From positions 1 to 64,000 of the forward strand of contig NZ_AWZU01000014.1 of assembly GCF_000472385.1 (NCBI RefSeq): 64,000 nt of DNA. Reading direction: 5' to 3'. Source of the DNA: Bradyrhizobium sp. ARR65 (GTDB taxonomy: Bacteria; Pseudomonadota; Alphaproteobacteria; Rhizobiales; Xanthobacteraceae). Shown piece by piece: positions 58,246-64,000 of the stretch. The notes under the pieces are model-generated. The model made no database searches, was not told where the DNA came from, and saw only the letters and a list, made by a program, of their open reading frames with translations. Both the position numbers and the translations under genes were made by a program. Every line of letters starts with the position of its first letter. Positions within the stretch are counted from its first letter, which is position 1.

Positions 58246-59079
58246 TTACTTCTTCCGCTTGTGGCGGCTTAGGAGAATGAATTTGTCGGTCGACTTGTTG
58301 GAGCGGGTCTTCTTGCCCTTGGTGGGCTTGCCCCATGGGGTGACCGGATGACGGCCGCCCGAGGTGCGGCCTTCGCCGCCGCCGTGCGGGTGATCGATCG
58401 GGTTCATGGCGACGCCGCGGTTATGCGGCCGGCGGCCGAGCCAGCGCTTGCGTCCCGCCTTGCCGATCGAGATGTTCATGTGATCGGGGTTGGACACCGC
58501 GCCGATGCTGCCGCGGCAGCGGCCGTGCACCAGACGCTGCTCCCCGGAGTTCAGGCGGAGAATGACGTAGTCCTGGTCGCGGCCGACGATCTGGGCATAG
58601 GTGCCGGCGGAACGCGCGAGCTGACCGCCCTTGCCGATCTTGGTCTCGATATTGTGCACGATGGTGCCGACCGGCATGTTGCCGAGCGGCATGACATTGC
58701 CCGGCTTCACGTCGACATAGTTGCCGGCGATGATCGTGTCGCCCACGGCCATGCGCTGCGGCGCCAGGATATAGGCCTGCTCGCCGTCCTGGTACTTGAT
58801 CAGCGCGATGAAGCCGGTGCGGTTCGGATCATATTCCAGCCGCTCCACGGTCGCGGGGACATCGACCTTGTTGCGCTTGAAGTCGACCAGGCGATAGGCC
58901 TTCTTGTGGCCGCCACCCCGGAAGCGCACGGTGATGCGGCCGTTGTTGTTGCGTCCGCCGGTCGACAGCTTGCCCTCGGTCAGGATCTTGACCGGCTTGC
59001 CCTTGTAGAGCGCCGAGCGATCGACCGTGACCAGCTGGCGCTGACCCGGGGTCGTGGGATTGTAGTTTTTAAGTGCCAT
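58246..59079 (-). CDS. rplB: 50S ribosomal protein L2
   Basis: A 277-residue L2, one of the most conserved proteins of the peptidyl-transferase region. Motifs are ALKNYNPTTPGQRQLVTVDR and the C-terminal GVAMNPIDHPHGGGEGRTSG. Confidence 0.99.
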   Translation of the reverse strand: MALKNYNPTTPGQRQLVTVDRSALYKGKPVKILTEGKLSTGGRNNNGRITVRFRGGGHKKAYRLVDFKRNKVDVPATVERLEYDPNRTGFIALIKYQDGEQAYILAPQRMAVGDTIIAGNYVDVKPGNVMPLGNMPVGTIVHNIETKIGKGGQLARSAGTYAQIVGRDQDYVILRLNSGEQRLVHGRCRGSIGAVSNPDHMNISIGKAGRKRWLGRRPHNRGVAMNPIDHPHGGGEGRTSGGRHPVTPWGKPTKGKKTRSNKSTDKFILLSRHKRKK

Positions 59080-59091
59080 GACCGTTTCGCC

Positions 59092-59391
59092 TTAGAGTCC
59101 GGTGGTCACGTCGATACGGTGGCCCTCTTCGAGGGTCACGATCGCGCGCTTTGAGTCCGACTGCGAACCGAAATTGCCGCGGAACACCTTGGTCTTGCCC
59201 TTGCGCACCAGCGTGTTCACGCTCTTCACCTTGACGTCGAAGAGCTTCTCGATCGCTTCCTTGATCTGCGGCTTGGTCGCCTTCGCGGCGACCTTGAACA
59301 GGACCTTATTGTGCTCGGACGCCATCGTGGCCTTTTCGGTCACGACCGGTGCGATGATCACGTCGTAATGGCGGGGCTCGATATTCTTCAT
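59092..59391 (-). CDS. rplW: 50S ribosomal protein L23
   Basis: A 99-residue L23: RHYDVIIAPVVTEKATMASE, then KEAIEKLFDVKVKSVNTLVR. It docks SRP and trigger factor at the exit. The start overlaps the rplD stop by 4 bp. Confidence 0.98.
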   Translation of the reverse strand: MKNIEPRHYDVIIAPVVTEKATMASEHNKVLFKVAAKATKPQIKEAIEKLFDVKVKSVNTLVRKGKTKVFRGNFGSQSDSKRAIVTLEEGHRIDVTTGL

Positions 59392-60008
59392 TTGAAGCGC
59401 GCCTCCAGCGCATCGATCGCCGCCTTGGTCAGCACCAGCTTCTGACGGCGCAGAATGTCGTAGACGTTGATGCCCTGGATCGGCAGCACGTCCATGTTCG
59501 GGATGTTGCGAGCGGCGGCGGCAAAGCCGTTATGCAGCTCGGCGCCGTCGATGATCAGCGCATTGGTCAGCCCCAGGCCGGAGAAATGTCCGACCAGCGC
59601 CTTGGTCTTGGCGGCCTCGAGCTTCGCCTCCTGCAGCACAACCAGGTCGCCGTCCTTGGCCTTGGCCGAGAGCGCGTGCTTGAGCGCGAGCGCGCGGACC
59701 TTCTTCGGCAGGTCGGTGGCGTGCGAACGCACCACCGGACCGAAGGCACGACCGCCACCTCGGAACTGCGGCACGCGGGCCGAGCCGTGACGGGCACCGC
59801 CGGTGCCCTTCTGCTTGTACATCTTCTTGCCGGTGCGCCAGATCTCGGCGCGGCCCTTGACCTTGTGCGTGCCGGCCTGGCGCTTGTTGAGCTGCCACTG
59901 CACGCAGCGGGCGATGATGTCGGCACGCGGCTCGAGACCGAAAATCTCGTCCGAGAGCGTGACCGAACCCGCTTCCTTGCCTTCGAGAGTCGTGACTTTC
60001 AGTTCCAT
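59388..60008 (-). CDS. rplD: 50S ribosomal protein L4
   Basis: A 206-residue L4 from the ATG at 60008: MELKVTTLEGKEAGSVTLSD and the tunnel loop GTGGARHGSARVPQFRGGGR. In E. coli L4 represses the S10 operon; the leader region here was not resolved. It starts 1 bp after the rplC stop. Confidence 0.98.
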   Translation of the reverse strand: MELKVTTLEGKEAGSVTLSDEIFGLEPRADIIARCVQWQLNKRQAGTHKVKGRAEIWRTGKKMYKQKGTGGARHGSARVPQFRGGGRAFGPVVRSHATDLPKKVRALALKHALSAKAKDGDLVVLQEAKLEAAKTKALVGHFSGLGLTNALIIDGAELHNGFAAAARNIPNMDVLPIQGINVYDILRRQKLVLTKAAIDALEARFK

Positions 60009-60009
60009 T

Positions 60010-60732
60010 TCACGCTCCCTGCTCGGCCGGCGCTTCGGCCGCCTGTTCGCCCGAGCCCGCGACCTTGAACTTGCCGGGCTTCGGCGCATCCTTCGGCAGC
60101 GGCTTCTTGATGGCGTCGCGCACCCTGATCCAGCCGCCCTTGGAGCCGGGAACGGCGCCTTCGACCAGGATCAGGCCGCGCTCGACGTCGGTCTGCACCA
60201 CACGCAAGTTCAGCGTGGTGATACGATCGACACCCATGTGGCCGGGCATCTTCTTGTTCTTCCAGGTCTTGCCGGGGTCCTGACGGCCGCCGGTCGAACC
60301 GATCGAACGGTGCGAGATCGACACACCGTGGGTCGCGCGCAGACCGCCAAAGTTCCAGCGCTTCATGCCGCCCGCGAAACCCTTACCGATCGAGGTGCCG
60401 GTCACGTCGACGAACTGGCCGACCACGAAGTGATCGGCCTGGATCTCCGCGCCGACCGGGATCAGCGCATCCTCGGACACGCGGAATTCCGCGACCTTGC
60501 GCTTCGGCTCGACCTTGGCGACCGCGAACTGGCCGCGCTCGGCCTTCGGCATGTAGACCGTCTTGCGGGCGCCGGCGCCGAGCTGCAGCGCGACATAGCC
60601 GTTCTTGTCCTTGGTGCGGTGGCCCAGCACCTGGCAATTGCCCAGCTTCAGCACGGTCACCGGGATATGTTCGCCGGTCTCTGTGAAGACCCGCGTCATC
60701 CCGACCTTTTGTGCGATCACTCCGGAGCGCAT
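60010..60732 (-). CDS. rplC: 50S ribosomal protein L3
   Basis: A 240-residue L3: MRSGVIAQKVGMTRVFTETG and the hallmark KRWNFGGLRATHGVSISHRS. The last 25 residues, GKFKVAGSGEQAAEAPAEQ, are an Ala/Glu extension often seen in this group. Confidence 0.98.
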   Translation of the reverse strand: MRSGVIAQKVGMTRVFTETGEHIPVTVLKLGNCQVLGHRTKDKNGYVALQLGAGARKTVYMPKAERGQFAVAKVEPKRKVAEFRVSEDALIPVGAEIQADHFVVGQFVDVTGTSIGKGFAGGMKRWNFGGLRATHGVSISHRSIGSTGGRQDPGKTWKNKKMPGHMGVDRITTLNLRVVQTDVERGLILVEGAVPGSKGGWIRVRDAIKKPLPKDAPKPGKFKVAGSGEQAAEAPAEQGA

Positions 60733-60790
60733 CGGTGTGCTTCCTGTCCTTAACTGTCCGCTTCATGACAAGCGGACGGAATTGAAATTC

Positions 60791-61099
60791 TTAGAGCTTG
60801 ATCTCGACGTCGACGCCGGCGGCCAGATCGAGCTTCATGAGAGCATCGACGGTCTGCGGTGTCGGATCGACAATATCGAGAAGGCGCTTGTGGGTGCGCA
60901 TCTCGAACTGCTCGCGGCTCTTCTTGTCGACGTGCGGCGAACGGTTGACGGTGAACTTCTCGATGCGGGTCGGCAGCGGAATGGGTCCGCGAACCTGCGC
61001 GCCGGTCCGTTTCGCCGTGTTCACGATCTCACGGGTCGACGTATCGAGGATCCGATGGTCGAACGCCTTGAGCCGTATGCGAATATTCTGGCCGTTCAT
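60791..61099 (-). CDS. rpsJ: 30S ribosomal protein S10
   Basis: A 102-residue S10 from the ATG at 61099 ([19 protein letters not shown]); two codons upstream another ATG exists. Full NusE-type sequence with [20 protein letters not shown] and [16 protein letters not shown]. It is the first gene of the S10 block and also takes part in antitermination. Confidence 0.98.
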
Positions 61100-61131
61100 T
61101 GCCATTTGCTTTCTTTAAGTCGGTGGTGGAC

Positions 61132-61163
61132 AGCGAGCGGCCGATTTTCATCGGCTACTCGCT
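61132..61163 (-). promoter_or_regulatory. Stem-loop between tuf and rpsJ
   Basis: AGCGAG (61132-61137) pairs with CTCGCT (61158-61163), and GCCGAT (61140-61145) with ATCGGC (61150-61155), around a 4-nt loop. It lies in the leader of the S10 block without a U-run, and could be an mRNA processing or regulatory hairpin. Confidence 0.5.
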
Positions 61164-61183
61164 ACCCCTATTCGTTAGTTTGC

Positions 61184-62374
<1,191 letters not shown>

Positions 62375-62414
62375 TTGACTCTCCGTTCAATCGCTAGCTT
62401 GCAGCTACCGACAA

Positions 62415-64000
62415 TCAGGCAAACTTCTTCTGGACTTCTGCCGATACGTTCGCCGGCGCTTCCGCGTAGTGGTCGAACTGCATCGTGAAGGTTGCGCGCC
62501 CCTGGCTCATCGAGCGCAGGTTATTCACGTAACCGAACATGTTCATGAGCGGCACCATCGCACTGATGACGTTGGCGTTGCCGCGCATGTCTTGACCCTG
62601 GATCTGCCCGCGCCGCGAGTTGAGGTCGCCGATGACGGAGCCGGTGTAGTCTTCCGGCGTCACCACCTCGACCTTCATGATCGGCTCGAGCAGAACGGAC
62701 TTGCCCATCTGCAGCGCCTCGCGGAAGCAAGCGCGCGTTGCGATTTCGAAGGCCAGCGCCGATGAGTCGACGTCGTGGAACTTGCCGTCGATGAGCTGCA
62801 CCTTCACGTCCACCACCGGGAAGCCCGCGACAACGCCCGAGCCCAGCACGCTCTCGAGGCCCTTTTCGACACCCGGAATGTATTCCTTCGGCACCGCACC
62901 GCCGACGATCTTCGATTCGAACTCGTAGCCCTTGCCCGGCTCGTTCGGCTCGACGACGAGGGTCACCGCGGCGAACTGACCGGTACCGCCGGTCTGCTTC
63001 TTGTGGGTGTAGCTATGCTCGACCCGCCTGGTCACCCGCTCACGGAACGCCACCTGCGGCGCGCCGATATTGGCGTCGACCTTGTAGGTACGCTTCAGGA
63101 TATCGACCTTGATGTCGAGATGGAGTTCGCCCATGCCCTTCAGAATGGTCTGGCCGGACTCGTGATCGGTCGACACCCGGAACGACGGATCCTCGGCGGC
63201 GAGCTTGGCGAGCGCGATGCCCAGCTTTTCCTGGTCCGCCTTCGACTTCGGCTCGATCGCGATCTCGATCACCGGCTCCGGGAATTCCATTTTTTCCAGG
63301 ATCACGGGATGGTTGGGGTCGCACAGCGTATCGCCGGTGCGCGCTTCCTTCAGGCCCGCCAGCGCGACGATGTCGCCGGCATAGGCTTCCTTGATGTCCT
63401 CGCGGTTGTTCGCATGCATCAACAGCATGCGCCCGATCCGCTCCTTCTTCTCGCGGGTCGAGTTGATGACGCCGGTGCCCGACGCCAGCACGCCCGAATA
63501 GATGCGGCAGAAGGTGATGGTGCCGACAAACGGGTCGTCCATGATCTTGAACGCGAGCAGCGACAGCGGCTCCTTGTCGTCGGCCTTACGCACGACCTCG
63601 TTGCCCTTGTCGTCGGTGCCCTTGATCGCGGGCACGTCGAGCGGGGACGGCAGGTAGTCGACAACGGCATCGAGCAGCGGCTGCACGCCCTTGTTCTTGA
63701 ACGCCGAGCCGCACAGCACCGGATAAAACGCGCCCGAGAGCACCGCTTTACGGATCAACCTCTTCAGCGTCGCCTCGTCCGGCTCCTTGCCTTCGAGATA
63801 GGCGGTCATGGCGTCGTCATCGAGCTCGACGGCGGCCTCCACCAGCTTCTCGCGATACTCCTTGGCCTGGTCGGCGAGATCGGCGGGGATGTCGACATAG
63901 TCGAATTTCGCGCCGAGCGACTCGTCGTTCCAGACAATACCCTTCATCTTCACGAGGTCGACGACGCCCTTGAAGTTGTTCTCGGCACCGATCGGGAGCT
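62415..64000 (-). CDS. fusA: Elongation factor G, 5' end cut off by the window
   Basis: The C-terminal 528 residues of EF-G, the ribosomal translocase. It starts at the window edge (PIGAENNFKGVVDLVKMKG) inside the G' insertion of the GTPase domain; the P-loop and start codon lie beyond position 64000. Visible are domain II (LLAFKIMDDPFVGTITFCRI), domains III-V (VSTDHESGQTILKGMGELHL and VTPEDYTGSVIGDLNSRRGQ) and the terminal YAEAPANVSAEVQKKFA. Confidence 0.97.
   Translation of the reverse strand, partial: LPIGAENNFKGVVDLVKMKGIVWNDESLGAKFDYVDIPADLADQAKEYREKLVEAAVELDDDAMTAYLEGKEPDEATLKRLIRKAVLSGAFYPVLCGSAFKNKGVQPLLDAVVDYLPSPLDVPAIKGTDDKGNEVVRKADDKEPLSLLAFKIMDDPFVGTITFCRIYSGVLASGTGVINSTREKKERIGRMLLMHANNREDIKEAYAGDIVALAGLKEARTGDTLCDPNHPVILEKMEFPEPVIEIAIEPKSKADQEKLGIALAKLAAEDPSFRVSTDHESGQTILKGMGELHLDIKVDILKRTYKVDANIGAPQVAFRERVTRRVEHSYTHKKQTGGTGQFAAVTLVVEPNEPGKGYEFESKIVGGAVPKEYIPGVEKGLESVLGSGVVAGFPVVDVKVQLIDGKFHDVDSSALAFEIATRACFREALQMGKSVLLEPIMKVEVVTPEDYTGSVIGDLNSRRGQIQGQDMRGNANVISAMVPLMNMFGYVNNLRSMSQGRATFTMQFDHYAEAPANVSAEVQKKFA

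Overview
The window reads as a chromosomal segment of a high-GC alphaproteobacterium of the Bradyrhizobium/Rhodopseudomonas type. The evidence is: the gene order and protein sequences of the long ribosomal cluster; an ATP12-type F1 assembly chaperone; a single-chain indolepyruvate:ferredoxin oxidoreductase; several families of short palindromic intergenic repeats like those of rhizobia; and a textbook alphaproteobacterial general-stress (EcfG) promoter pattern. The species call is inference from sequence reading; no search was run. No tRNA, rRNA, CRISPR array, transposase or prophage was seen.

Layout. (1) 1-353 is a non-coding, repeat-like stretch next to a large PAS/HAMP histidine kinase (354-3035, minus). 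(2) 3162-12167, all minus, is a catabolic gene row: fused indolepyruvate oxidoreductase, SCP-x-like thiolase, DUF35 partner, MaoC hydratase, MFE-2-like short-chain dehydrogenase, DapA-family lyase/aldolase and a Nudix hydrolase with an interrupted Nudix box. Together these look like a peroxisome-style beta-oxidation module fed by 2-keto acid oxidation. (3) 12446-22168 holds mixed small operons and single genes: a triheme cytochrome c, a PEP-mutase-family/NIPSNAP pair facing a probably leaderless ArsR regulator, hydrolases, several small secreted proteins and a nucleoside hydrolase. (4) 22180-32517 holds a propionyl-CoA-type carboxylase beta subunit, a class D beta-lactamase, an orphan FliK-like/FlhB-C-terminal pair, the ATP12 chaperone, an NDH-2-like flavoprotein and an unusual L,D-transpeptidase. 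(5) 32738-36242 holds two methyltransferase-like genes, the second of visibly lower GC, and a secreted protein with a His/Asp-rich tail. A promoter-hairpin unit at 36435-36600 may be a small RNA or a leader. (6) 36815-46056 holds a pseudouridine synthase, esterase, RarA, a Deg protease, an HxlR regulator with a divergent reductase, a ClC chloride transporter and an SDR/DUF1330 pair. (7) 46372-64000 is the S10-spc-alpha ribosomal supercluster on the minus strand, from rplQ back to a truncated fusA.

The most useful new observations are regulatory and structural. A hairpin plus U-run sits exactly at the ancestral S10/spc boundary, and a sigma70-like promoter precedes rpsM at the spc/alpha boundary. 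An EcfG box precedes a small secreted protein. A leaderless arsR start lies inside its own dyad. A repeat module is nested inside different palindromic repeats. Adenylate kinase carries an 83-residue histone-like tail. The Nudix enzyme resembles NUDT19 and sits in a beta-oxidation cluster.
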